From the NCBI RefSeq assembly GCF_019930585.1, contig NZ_CP082839.1:496001-560000 (forward strand): a stretch of 64,000 nucleotides of DNA. The letters run 5' to 3'. Each line of letters begins with the position of its first letter. Position 1 is the stretch's first letter. The notes under the pieces were generated by a model. The model saw only the letters and a list, made by a program, of their open reading frames with translations. It was not told where the DNA came from and made no database searches. Made by a program: the position numbers and the translations under genes. This document shows, piece by piece, positions 55,434 to 63,422 of the stretch. The stretch is from Sphingomonas nostoxanthinifaciens (lineage in GTDB: Bacteria > Pseudomonadota > Alphaproteobacteria > Sphingomonadales > Sphingomonadaceae).

Positions 55434-56096
55434 ATGGCTTACGCTGATCAACCCGCAATGAGCCCGCGGAAAATGGCGGGCATTGCCTTCGTGGTCCTGT
55501 TCCACGCGCTAATCGGCTATGCCTTCATCACCGGTCTGGCTTTCAACGTCATCAAGAAAGCTGCGCAGGATCTGAAGGTCGTCGACGTTCAGGATCAACC
55601 ACCGCCGCCTGAGCAGAAGCCGCCACCACCGCCGCCCGACCAGAAGGTCGAGCCGCCGCCAGTGGTTGCGCCGCCGCCGATCGTGCAAACCCCGGCGATT
55701 TCCGCGCCTGCGATCGTGTCGGTTCCGACGCCTCCGCCGGCTCCGGTGATCACGCCGGCCGCACCTCCGGCTCCGCCGCCGCCGCCACCGCCGGTGGTGT
55801 CCAAGGCTGCCGGTGCCAAGGGCGATCCGGCGCAGTGGATCACCAACGACGATTATCCGCCAGCCGCGCTGCGCGAGAATCGTGAGGGTGTGACCAAGAT
55901 TTCCTGGCAGATCAACGAGCAGGGCAAGGTCGAGAATTGTCAGGTCACCGAATCGAGCGGTTCGCCCGACCTTGACGAGACTGCGTGCCGTCTGATCACC
56001 CGCCGCGGCAAATATTCGCCCGCGATGGACCAGTCGGGCCGGCCGATGCGATCGACCGCACAGCGCAACGTGCGCTGGGTGGTGCCGAAGGAATGA
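55434..56096 (+). CDS. tonB: Energy transducer TonB
   Basis: 220 aa. A single N-terminal span (about 15-37, with the conserved HAL in VVLFHALIGYAF), then a Pro-rich spacer with PPPPEQKPPPPPP and PVV repeats. The C-terminal TonB domain (about 135-220) contains YPPAALRENREGVTKISWQI and DLDETACRLITRRGKYSPA. It transmits proton-motive energy from ExbB/ExbD to TonB-dependent receptors. GGAGGGAG lies about 15 bp upstream of the ATG. First gene of tonB-exbB-exbD-exbD. Confidence 0.94.
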   Translation: MAYADQPAMSPRKMAGIAFVVLFHALIGYAFITGLAFNVIKKAAQDLKVVDVQDQPPPPEQKPPPPPPDQKVEPPPVVAPPPIVQTPAISAPAIVSVPTPPPAPVITPAAPPAPPPPPPPVVSKAAGAKGDPAQWITNDDYPPAALRENREGVTKISWQINEQGKVENCQVTESSGSPDLDETACRLITRRGKYSPAMDQSGRPMRSTAQRNVRWVVPKE

Positions 56097-56104
56097 CCCT
56101 CATG

Positions 56105-56132
56105 AGCGCCGGTCCGCAACCGGACCGGCGCT
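56105..56132 (+). other. Strong hairpin between tonB and exbB
   Basis: AGCGCCGGTCCG/CGGACCGGCGCT, a perfect 12-bp stem with a 4-nt loop (CAAC), 8 bp after the tonB stop. No T-run follows, so it is more likely an mRNA stabiliser, processing site or attenuator than a full terminator. Confidence 0.6.
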
Positions 56133-56172
56133 GATTGCCAACGAACCTTTTCGAAGAAGGACTAGCGCGACT

Positions 56173-56943
56173 ATGACGACCCCAGCCGCCGGCGCTGCCG
56201 CAGCCAACTCCAATCCCTATGGCCTGATGGCCGCGCTCCACCAGGGCGGTGTTATCGCCTGGTCGGTGTTCATCATCCTCGTCATCATGTCGGCCGCGAC
56301 GTGGTACATCATGTTCACCAAGCTGATCGAGCAGCAGAAGGTGCTCAATCAGGCGAAGCGCGTGCGCACCAATTTCTGGGGCACGCCCACGATCCGCGAC
56401 GGCGTGAACAAGCTCGAGAAGAATTCGGCCTACCGCCAGATCGTCGACGACGGCCTGCTGGCGCAGGAGCAGCACACCAAGCTGATCGATCCGGTCGACC
56501 AGCATGAGTGGCTGCTGGGCAGCCTGTCGCGCTCGACCGCGGCGATCAACTCGAAGCTCGGCACCGGCCTCGCCGTGCTCGCGACGGTCGGTTCGACCGC
56601 ACCGTTCGTCGGCCTGTTCGGCACCGTGATCGGCATCTACCGCGCACTCATCAAGATCGGCGCTGCCGGTCAGGCATCGATCGACGCCGTCGCCGGCCCG
56701 GTCGGCGAGGCGCTCATCATGACCGCGCTCGGCCTGATCGTGGCCGTTCCCGCGGTGCTCGGCTACAACTGGCTCGTTCGCCGCAACAAGGTCGTCGCCG
56801 AGCAGATCGGCGTCTTCGCCAACGACCTGCATGGCTACATGGTGTCGAACGGTGCGGTGCGCCCGCTGCTGGTCTCGGCCAAGGCCGCCACGCCGGTTCC
56901 CCCGGTCAAGACCGGCTCGGCCGCGATCAACCCCAAGGCGTAA
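56173..56943 (+). CDS. exbB: MotA/TolQ/ExbB proton channel protein
   Basis: 256 aa. First span at about 30-50 (VIAWSVFIILVIMSAATWYI), a long cytoplasmic loop, then the paired spans near LATVGSTAPFVGLFGTVIGIYRAL and GEALIMTALGLIVAVPAVLGYN, the conserved ExbB/TolQ core. It forms the pentameric channel around ExbD and energises TonB. Located between tonB and two exbD genes. Confidence 0.95.
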   Translation: MTTPAAGAAAANSNPYGLMAALHQGGVIAWSVFIILVIMSAATWYIMFTKLIEQQKVLNQAKRVRTNFWGTPTIRDGVNKLEKNSAYRQIVDDGLLAQEQHTKLIDPVDQHEWLLGSLSRSTAAINSKLGTGLAVLATVGSTAPFVGLFGTVIGIYRALIKIGAAGQASIDAVAGPVGEALIMTALGLIVAVPAVLGYNWLVRRNKVVAEQIGVFANDLHGYMVSNGAVRPLLVSAKAATPVPPVKTGSAAINPKA

Positions 56944-56952
56944 GCTGATGGC

Positions 56953-56980
56953 GCGGGCGGGGCCGCAACGCCCCGCCCGC
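56953..56980 (+). other. Strong hairpin between exbB and exbD
   Basis: GCGGGCGGGGC/GCCCCGCCCGC, a perfect 11-bp GC-only stem with a 6-nt loop, starting 10 bp after the exbB stop. Like the tonB-exbB hairpin it lacks a T-run. Could set the relative amounts of ExbB and ExbD through mRNA stability. Confidence 0.6.
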
Positions 56981-57033
56981 CGCTCCATCGCGGCGGCTGT
57001 TACCGTCACGACCAGAAATAGGAATCCTTTCGT

Positions 57034-57519
57034 ATGGCGATGAGTGTCGGTTCCGCCGAAGAAAACGCCCCGATGTCCGACATCAACACGACGCCGCTCG
57101 TCGACGTCATGCTGGTGCTCCTCATCATCTTCCTGATTACCGTGCCGGTCGTGATCCAGACGGTCCCGGTTCGCCTTCCGAAGGTCGTCTACGAGCCGAC
57201 GACCAGCAAGCCCGAGAACGTCGTGCTGTCGATCCGCGGCGACAAGGCCGGTGGTTGCGAAGTCTATTGGGGGCAGACCCGCGTTACCGCGCAGGAACTG
57301 CTCGACCGTTCGGTCGCCAAGCTCCGGCTTGAGATTGACAAGCAGGGTGGCCCTAGCGCGCCCGGCCTGGAACTGCCCGAGGTGCACATCCGCGCCGACG
57401 TCGATACGCCCTGGCGGTGCATCGGCGGTGCGATGACCAACGTCGCCCGCGCCGGCTTCGCCCGCGTCGGCTTCATCTCGCAGCCGGAACCCGGTACCTA
57501 TCACTCGGTCGTGGAGTAA
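57034..57519 (+). CDS. exbD: Biopolymer transport protein ExbD (first copy)
   Basis: 161 aa. MSDINTTPLVDVMLVLLIIFL carries the single membrane span with the proton-translocating aspartate (in PLVDVML). The periplasmic ExbD/TolR domain follows with LRLEIDKQGG and VHIRADVDTPW. It has two cysteines (GCEVYW and WRCIGG) absent from the second copy, so this copy is longer and may form a disulfide. Works with ExbB and TonB. Confidence 0.95.
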   Translation: MAMSVGSAEENAPMSDINTTPLVDVMLVLLIIFLITVPVVIQTVPVRLPKVVYEPTTSKPENVVLSIRGDKAGGCEVYWGQTRVTAQELLDRSVAKLRLEIDKQGGPSAPGLELPEVHIRADVDTPWRCIGGAMTNVARAGFARVGFISQPEPGTYHSVVE

Positions 57520-57525
57520 GACCTT

Positions 57526-57948
57526 ATGGCAATGAGCTCGGGCTCCGCCGAGGGCGAGCCGATGATGGACATCAACACGACGCCGTTGATCGACGTCATG
57601 CTGGTGCTGCTCATCATGTTCATCATCACCATCCCGGTGCAGACCCACGCCGTGAAGCTGGATCTGCCGCAGAACACCAACGCTCCGCCGCCGCCGATCT
57701 TGCCGGTCAAGAACGAAGTGCGGGTCGATCCGGCTGGGATCATCTATTGGAACGGTTCGCCGATCAATCTGACGGTCCTGCGCCAGTATCTCGACCAGAC
57801 CCAGTCGATGAACCCGATCCCGGAGCTGCATCTGCGGCCGGATCCGCAGGCCCGCTACGAGGTCGTCGACGAGGTGCTCGCGGTGACCAAGCGTGCCAAC
57901 GTGTCCAAGATGGGCTTCATCGGCAACGAGGCTTATGCCGGCCTCTGA
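57526..57948 (+). CDS. exbD: Biopolymer transport protein ExbD (second copy)
   Basis: 140 aa, starting 6 bp after the first exbD stop. MMDINTTPLIDVMLVLLIMFIIT has the same span and aspartate. The periplasmic part includes HLRPDPQARYEVVDEVLAVTKRANV, the TolR-like C-terminal helix. It differs from the first copy mainly in a shorter periplasmic domain without cysteines. A strong terminator follows, closing the operon. Confidence 0.95.
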   Translation: MAMSSGSAEGEPMMDINTTPLIDVMLVLLIMFIITIPVQTHAVKLDLPQNTNAPPPPILPVKNEVRVDPAGIIYWNGSPINLTVLRQYLDQTQSMNPIPELHLRPDPQARYEVVDEVLAVTKRANVSKMGFIGNEAYAGL

Positions 57949-57973
57949 TTGAGACCGTCGCAAGTGACAGAAG

Positions 57974-58004
57974 AAGGGCGGGCCGGCTGGCTCGCCCTTT
58001 TTTT
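57974..58004 (+). terminator. Rho-independent terminator of the tonB-exbBD operon
   Basis: AAGGGCG (57974-57980) pairs with CGCCCTT (57993-57999), extended by GGCC/GGCT pairing. The stem is followed by a run of seven T's (57998-58004). It lies 26 bp after the last exbD stop. Confidence 0.85.
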
Positions 58005-58160
58005 GTTTGTGCGCTTAGGGAGCAGGCTCTGCAGGTTCGTATCCTTTGATTGTTGCCCCTGCCGATGGGCACTCGCGAGCGCCGCTCCTTGCGATCGAGC
58101 CCTGGCGCTCGCGGCACCGCCGCCCCGCGAGCGGTTCATCGCCAACATCAGCCTATGCGC

Positions 58161-58185
58161 GGAACCCTTGGCGAGGCTGAACGCT
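58161..58185 (+). promoter_or_regulatory. General-stress (EcfG-type) promoter candidate upstream of the CsbD gene
   Basis: GGAAC (58161-58165), 16-bp spacer, CGCT (58182-58185). The alphaproteobacterial EcfG consensus is GGAAC-N16/17-CGTT, so the -35 is exact and the -10 differs by one base. About 40 bp upstream of the CsbD start codon. CsbD proteins are typical general-stress genes, which supports the call. Confidence 0.5.
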
Positions 58186-58224
58186 GATATTGTCAGATCG
58201 CATGGCGCGATCATGGAGGATCCC

Positions 58225-58407
58225 ATGGGTGAACTGACCGACAAGATCAAAGGTGCCGCGAACGAACTGGTCGGCAAGACGAAGCAGGTCGCTGGCGACG
58301 CGCTCGACCGTCCCGACATCCAGGCCGAAGGCGTCGCGCAGGAGGCTGCCGGCCACGTCCAGAACGCCAAGGGTGCGGTCAAGGGCGCGCTCGGCGACAA
58401 GATCTGA
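58225..58407 (+). CDS. CsbD family stress protein
   Basis: 60 aa from ATG 58225 with GGAGGA 4-5 bp upstream. ELTDKIKGAANELVGKTKQVAGD and a repeated Ala/Gly/Lys-rich helix pattern ending KGAVKGALGDKI are the CsbD signature. Small, hydrophilic, cytoplasmic. Function unknown, commonly induced in stress responses. A strong terminator follows within 30 bp, so it is transcribed alone. Confidence 0.92.
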   Translation: MGELTDKIKGAANELVGKTKQVAGDALDRPDIQAEGVAQEAAGHVQNAKGAVKGALGDKI

Positions 58408-58432
58408 GACCGTCCGCCTGACAGCGATCATG

Positions 58433-58467
58433 CACCCCGGCCGGTGGCCGGGGTGTTTCGTGTTTGT
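58433..58467 (+). terminator. Terminator after the CsbD gene
   Basis: CACCCCGGCC and GGCCGGGGTG form a perfect 10-bp stem with a 3-nt loop (58433-58455), followed by the T-rich sequence TTTCGTGTTTG. Confidence 0.75.
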
Positions 58468-58536
58468 TCTCACCGCTAATCAAGATCAATTGGCACGCCG
58501 TCCGCAATGACCTAGAGCTTATGCTCGGAGGTGGGC

Positions 58537-59142
58537 GTGTCGGGTCATGTCTGGATTGTGGCGGCGCTAGTCCTCGTCGGCGCCTATCTCGTCGGGTCCA
58601 TCCCTTTTGGTATCCTGGTCACCCGTGCCGCCGGCGCGGCCGATCCCCGTTCGATCGGTTCGGGCAATATCGGCGCGACCAATGTGCTGCGCACGGGTCG
58701 GAAGGGGCTTGCCGCGCTCACGTTGCTGCTGGATGGCGGCAAGGGTGCTGCCGCCGTCCTCATCGTCGAGGCAATTGAGCCAGGCTTCGGTCCGCTCGCG
58801 GCGGTCGGCGCCTTCTTCGGGCACGTTTTTCCGCTGTGGCTCGGGTTCAAGGGTGGCAAGGGGGTTGCGACCCTGCTCGGCGTCGTCCTGGCACTTTGCT
58901 GGCAGGCCGGGCTTGTAGCATTGGCGGTTTGGCTTCTGGCGACCTTGCTGACGCGATATTCGTCGATCGGTGGCATGAGCGCGGCGATCGCGGCCCCGGT
59001 GGCGGCGGCCTTCTTCTTCCGCGCCGATCTCGTCATCATATTGCTCGTGTTCGCGCTGGTTCTCGTGTGGCGGCATGGCGCCAATATCGCCCGATTGCTG
59101 GAGGGGACCGAGCCGCGCGTCGGCCGTTCCGCCGACGCCTGA
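58537..59142 (+). CDS. plsY: Glycerol-3-phosphate acyltransferase PlsY
   Basis: 201 aa from GTG 58537 (GGAGG 5 bp upstream); GTG 58531 is two codons longer. Five to six spans. VGSIPFGILVTR, GSGNIGATNVLRTG and LLDGGKGA are PlsY motifs, followed by FKGGKGVATLLG. It transfers acyl from acyl phosphate to glycerol-3-phosphate, the first step of phospholipid synthesis. dprA begins 5 bp after its stop, a gene order also seen in many other bacteria. Confidence 0.94.
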   Translation: MSGHVWIVAALVLVGAYLVGSIPFGILVTRAAGAADPRSIGSGNIGATNVLRTGRKGLAALTLLLDGGKGAAAVLIVEAIEPGFGPLAAVGAFFGHVFPLWLGFKGGKGVATLLGVVLALCWQAGLVALAVWLLATLLTRYSSIGGMSAAIAAPVAAAFFFRADLVIILLVFALVLVWRHGANIARLLEGTEPRVGRSADA

Positions 59143-59147
59143 CGGGC

Positions 59148-60229
59148 TTGAGCGATCCTGAGGCCATTGCGCGGCTGCGGCTGATCCGCACGCCGTCGAT
59201 CGGCCCCGTCACCTATCGCCAACTCCTGCGTCGCTACCCCACCGCATCCGAGGCGCTCGATGCGCTGCCGGCGCTTTCGCGACGTGGCGGCGGCGCTCCC
59301 CCACGCGTGACGCCAGCGGTCGAGGTCGAGCAGGAGGTTGCGCGCGTCGCCGCGCTGGGTGCGCGCTATCTGTTTCTGGGCAACCCGATTACCCCACCTT
59401 GCTGGCCGAAATCGAGAGCGCGCCGCCCGCGCTGATCGTAAAGGGGCGATCGGATCTGCTCGGCCGCGCATCGGTGGCGATGGTCGGTGCCCGCAACGCC
59501 TCTGCAGCGGGGATGCGGTTCGCGCGCATGCTGGCGCACGATCTGTCGCTCGAGCAGCAGGTGGTGGTGTCCGGGCTCGCCCGCGGCATCGATACCGCGG
59601 CGCATGCCGGCGCGTTCGACGGCGGCACGATCGCGGTGATCGCCGGCGGGATCGACACGATCTACCCGCCGGAAAATGCCGAGCTGCAGGCGGCGATCGC
59701 CGAGCGCGGCCTGCTCATCGCCGAGCAACCGCCGGGCGTCGAACCGCGCGCACGCCATTTCCCCTCGCGCAATCGCATCATCGCCGGGCTCGCGGAGGGC
59801 ACGGTCGTGATCGAGGCGGCGCCGCAATCGGGCTCGCTCATCACGGCGCGGTTGGCGGCGGAGTCGGGGCGCGAGGTGATGGCGGTGCCGGGCTCGCCGC
59901 TCGATCCGCGCGCGCAGGGCTGCAACCAGTTGATCCGTGACGGCGCCATCCTCGTGCAGAATGCCGCCGATGTCCTCGCCAGCCTCAATCCCTTCGGCAG
60001 CACCCGCGTCGCCGCACCGCGCGAATCGTTTCAGGCCGCACCCATCGAAGCACCGAGCGATCACGATCGGCGCGCGGTGCTCGACCTGCTTTCACCCACG
60101 CCGGTCGCGATCGACGAATTGATCCGCCAGTCCGGCCTGCCCCCGGCGGTCGTCCAGACCGTTCTGCTGGAGCTGGAACTGGCCGATCGGCTCGCCCGTC
60201 ATGCCGGCGGGCGCATCTCCCGTATCTGA
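59148..60229 (+). pseudogene. dprA: DNA-processing protein DprA, frameshifted
   Basis: The N-terminal part (from about TTG 59148) reads IARLRLIRTPSIGPVTYRQLL, the SAM/HhH-like start of DprA, through RYLFLGNP near 59388. The continuation DYPTLLAEIESAPPALIVKG lies in the -1 frame and runs on normally through SVAMVGARNASAAG, VSGLARGIDTAAH, GGIDTIYPPEN and PSRNRIIAGLAEGTVVIEA to the winged-helix end and TGA 60227-60229. Adding one base in the cccgat region near 59387 restores G-x-P-D-Y-P. As given the upstream frame stops at 59435. Otherwise intact, so recent mutation or sequence error. DprA loads RecA on incoming ssDNA during transformation. Confidence 0.85.
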
Positions 60230-60300
60230 CGATGGCTTGACGGCGGGTGCTTCTGGCCGCCACCCTCGCGCGCATAGGCTAGGGATCCCATATAAACGCC

Positions 60301-62874
60301 ATGAAGCTCGTCGTCGTCGAATCTCCGGCCAAGGCCAAGACCATCGAGAAGTATCTCGGACCGGGCCATCGCGTGCTCGCTTCCTACGGTCACGTCCGCG
60401 ATCTGCCGCCCAAGGACGGGTCGGTGAATCCGGATGACGGCTTCGCGATGGAGTGGGAGCCTTATGCCGACAAGGCCAAGCAGCTCAAGGCGATCGCCGA
60501 CGAGGCGAAGACCGCGGACTCGCTGATTCTCGCGACCGATCCCGATCGCGAGGGCGAGGCGATTTCGTGGCACGTCCAGGAGGTCTTGCGGAAGAAGAAG
60601 GCGCTGCCGAAGCACGTCGAGCGCGTCACCTTCAACGCGATCACCAAGCCGGCGGTGCTGGAGGCGATGGCCAATCCGCGCGCGCTCGACGAGGATCTGA
60701 TCGACGCCTATCGGGCGCGCCGCGCGCTCGATTATCTGGTCGGTTTCACGCTCTCGCCGGTGCTGTGGCGCAAATTGCCCGGCGCCAAGTCCGCCGGGCG
60801 CGTCCAGTCGGTCGCGCTGCGGCTGGTGGTCGATCGCGAGCGCGAGATCGAGCTGTTCCGCGCGCAGGAATATTGGTCTGTCGCGGCCGCGATGGAGCAG
60901 GACGGCGTGCCGTTCCTCGCGCGGCTGGTGCGGTGGCGCGGCAACAAGATCGATCGCCTCACGATCGGCAATGGCGGCGATGCCGAAAAGGCGCGTACGG
61001 ACGTCGAGGCGGGGCGCTTCTCGGTCGTCTCGGTCGAGACCAAGCCGCTCACCCGCAATCCGCCGCCGCCCTTCACCACCTCGACCATCCAGCAGGAGGC
61101 GGCGCGCAAGCTCGGCTTCTCGGCCAGCCACACGATGCGCGTGGCGCAGGATCTCTACGAGCAGGGCGCGATCACCTACATGCGGACCGACGGCGTGCAG
61201 ATGGACGGCAGCGCCATCTCCGCCGCGCGCGCCGCGATCGTCGATCGCTACGACGGCGGCTACGTTCCTGAAAAGCCGCGCCAATATACAGCTAAGGCCA
61301 AGAATGCGCAGGAAGCGCACGAGGCGATCCGTCCGACCGAGTTCACCCGTGACAAGGTCGGTTCGGGCGACCATGCCCGCCTGTACGATCTCGTGTGGAA
61401 GCGCGCGCTCGCCAGCCAGATGGCGTCGGCGCGGCTGGAGCGCACGACGGTCGAGATGGAAGACGGCACCGGCCAGCATGGGTTGCGCGCGACCGGGCAG
61501 GTCGTGCTGTTCCCCGGCTATCTCGCGCTCTACGAAGAGGGCCGCGACGATGCGGAGGACGAGGACGCCAAGCGCCTGCCGCGCATGAGCGAGGGCGACG
61601 CCCCCGCCAAGAAGGCGGTGACCGCCGAGCAGCATTTCACCCAGCCGCCGCCGCGTTATTCGGAAGCCAGCCTCGTCAAGAAGATGGAGGAGCTCGGCAT
61701 CGGCCGCCCCTCCACCTATGCCGCGACGCTGCAGACGCTGAAGGACCGCGACTATGTCGTGCTGGAGAAGAACCGCTTCATCCCGCAGGAAAGCGGCCGG
61801 TTGCTGACCAGCTTCCTCGAGCGCTTCTTCGAGAAATACGTCTCCTACGATTTCACCGCCGGGCTGGAGGAGGAGCTGGACGACGTGTCCGGCGGCCGCG
61901 CCCAGTGGCAGGCGGTGCTCGACGCCTTCTGGCGCGACTTCAAGCCGAAGACCGCCGAGGTGATGGAGCAGAAGCCGTCCGAGGTGACCGCGGCGCTCGA
62001 CGAGTTCCTTGCGCCCTATCTGTTTCCCGACAAGGGCGACGGCACCGATCCGCGCGCCTGCCCGTCGTGCGGTAACGGCAAGCTGGCGCTGCGCGGCGGC
62101 AAATATGGCGCGTTCGTCGCCTGCTCCAACTATCCCGACTGCAAGTTCACGCGCCGCTTCGCGCAGGGCGGCGGCGAGGCGGCCGAGGCTGATACCGGCC
62201 CCGCCGAAATGGGCACCGATCCCGTTTCCGGCGAGCTGGTGACGCGCCGCTCGGGACGGTTCGGGCCGTATATCCAGCTGGGCGACGGCAAGGACGCCAA
62301 GCGCGCCTCGATCCCCAAGGACGTGCCCGAGCTCGATCTGCCGATGGCGCTGAAATTGCTGTCGCTGCCGCGCGAGGTGGGCGTCCACCCCGAAAGCGCC
62401 AAGCCGATCACCGCCTCGATCGGCCGCTACGGGCCGTATCTTGCGCATGACGGCAAATATGCGCGGCTGGCCTCGACCGCCGAGGTATTCGAGACCGGCA
62501 TGAACGCCGCGGTGGCGAAGCTCGCCGACGCGGCCAACGGCGGCGCCCGCGCCCGCGGGGCCTCGCGCGAGCCGATCGCGACTTTGGGGGACAGCCCGGT
62601 CACGGGCAAGCCGGTGAAGGTGATGGAGGGCCGGTTCGGCCCCTATGTCACCGACGGCGAGACCAACGCGACCCTCCCCAAGGGCACCGACCCCGCCACG
62701 CTGGCTGCCGAGGCGGCGCTGACCCTGCTGGCCGAACGCGCCGCGAAGGGGCCGCCCAAGGGCAAGAAGAAGCCCGCGCGCAAGGCACCGGCGAAGGCCG
62801 CGGCCAAGAAGGCGCCGGCGAAGAAGGTGGCAGCCAAGGGGGCGGCGGCAAAGGGTGCAGCGGCCGAGAAGTAA
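60301..62874 (+). CDS. topA: DNA topoisomerase I (type IA)
   Basis: 857 aa. Toprim: VVVESPAKAKTIEKYLG at the N-terminus and ATDPDREGEAISWH. Active-site tyrosine Y293 in TYMRTDGVQM. RPTEFTRD and GIGRPSTYA follow. A single classic zinc finger (CPSCGNGKLALRGGKYGAFVAC type) is followed by several non-Cys GRFGPYIQLG-type repeats and a Lys/Ala-rich basic tail. Relaxes negative supercoils. Start ATG 60301; dprA stops 72 bp upstream. Confidence 0.97.
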   Translation: MKLVVVESPAKAKTIEKYLGPGHRVLASYGHVRDLPPKDGSVNPDDGFAMEWEPYADKAKQLKAIADEAKTADSLILATDPDREGEAISWHVQEVLRKKKALPKHVERVTFNAITKPAVLEAMANPRALDEDLIDAYRARRALDYLVGFTLSPVLWRKLPGAKSAGRVQSVALRLVVDREREIELFRAQEYWSVAAAMEQDGVPFLARLVRWRGNKIDRLTIGNGGDAEKARTDVEAGRFSVVSVETKPLTRNPPPPFTTSTIQQEAARKLGFSASHTMRVAQDLYEQGAITYMRTDGVQMDGSAISAARAAIVDRYDGGYVPEKPRQYTAKAKNAQEAHEAIRPTEFTRDKVGSGDHARLYDLVWKRALASQMASARLERTTVEMEDGTGQHGLRATGQVVLFPGYLALYEEGRDDAEDEDAKRLPRMSEGDAPAKKAVTAEQHFTQPPPRYSEASLVKKMEELGIGRPSTYAATLQTLKDRDYVVLEKNRFIPQESGRLLTSFLERFFEKYVSYDFTAGLEEELDDVSGGRAQWQAVLDAFWRDFKPKTAEVMEQKPSEVTAALDEFLAPYLFPDKGDGTDPRACPSCGNGKLALRGGKYGAFVACSNYPDCKFTRRFAQGGGEAAEADTGPAEMGTDPVSGELVTRRSGRFGPYIQLGDGKDAKRASIPKDVPELDLPMALKLLSLPREVGVHPESAKPITASIGRYGPYLAHDGKYARLASTAEVFETGMNAAVAKLADAANGGARARGASREPIATLGDSPVTGKPVKVMEGRFGPYVTDGETNATLPKGTDPATLAAEAALTLLAERAAKGPPKGKKKPARKAPAKAAAKKAPAKKVAAKGAAAKGAAAEK

Positions 62875-62910
62875 CCGGCGGCGGCGAGGGAATTGATGGC
62901 GACATCGCGC

Positions 62911-63000
62911 CGTCATGCCAGCGAAAGCTGGCATCTCCAGAGGCGCAGCGCGACCGGGCAATACAATCCTCACGAGATCCCAGCTTTCGCTGGGATGACG
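62911..63000. repeat. Paired palindromic repeat, left flank of the GIY-YIG gene
   Basis: Left arm (62911-62937) begins CGTCAT with stem CCAGC-GAAA-GCTGG. Right arm (62974-63000) is its inverted copy (CCAGC-TTTC-GCTGG) ending GATGACG. About 36 bp between arms. The outer stem pair is G-C in the left arm and C-G in the right, a compensatory change. The GIY-YIG start codon follows 15 bp later. Confidence 0.8.
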
Positions 63001-63015
63001 GAATGGGCGGGGGGA

Positions 63016-63314
63016 GTGGCACAGGGCGGTTGGACCTACATCATGACCAACCGTCCGAACGCACGTTGTATGTCGGCGTGACGGCCGACCTCGCCGCAAG
63101 AGTGGCTCAGCACCGGATGGGAGATGGATCGTCTTTCTGCCGCCGATACAACCTGACCCTGCTGGTGCATGCCGAGCCGCACGCCACGATGCTTGACGCG
63201 ATCGCGCGCGAGAAGGCGCTCAAGGCATGGCGGCGGGACTGGAAAGAGGCGTTGGTCGAGGGGAGCAATCCCGACTGGCATGATCTGTCGCGCGACCTGC
63301 ACCTCGCCTCGTGA
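63016..63314 (+). pseudogene. GIY-YIG nuclease family protein, frameshifted
   Basis: GTG 63016 is preceded by a G/A-rich ribosome site (GGGGGGAG). The first frame reads GGWTYIMTNRPN, the GIY (here TYI) strand. One base later (63061) the frame changes to RTLYVGVTADLAARVAQH, the YIG (YVG) strand and helix, then REKALKAWRRDWK and NPDWHDL, typical of the small single-domain GIY-YIG (COG2827/YhbQ-like) proteins. Inserting one G gives N-G-T-L-Y and one continuous ~99-aa protein ending at TGA 63312-63314. As given the first frame stops at 63081. Framed on both sides by palindromic repeats. Either a lesion or a sequencing error. Confidence 0.8.
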
Positions 63315-63340
63315 GATCCCAGCGTCCGCCGGGATGACGG
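63313..63340. repeat. Single palindromic arm, right flank of the GIY-YIG gene
   Basis: GAGATCCCAGCG...GGGATGACGG, same end sequences (GAGATCC and GATGACG) and orientation as the right arm at 62974-63000. Its first bases form part of the GIY-YIG stop codon. Confidence 0.7.
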
Positions 63341-63422
63341 GCATGACCCATGCACCCTGACGTTGCCCTTCGCGCGTCATCCGCCTAAGCACCGGCGCTT
63401 CCGACGCAGCATCCGGAGCCCC

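Noticed and set aside
59381..59400. Programmed -1 frameshift in dprA
   Set aside because: No slippery heptamer and no downstream pseudoknot visible. DprA is not known to use recoding.
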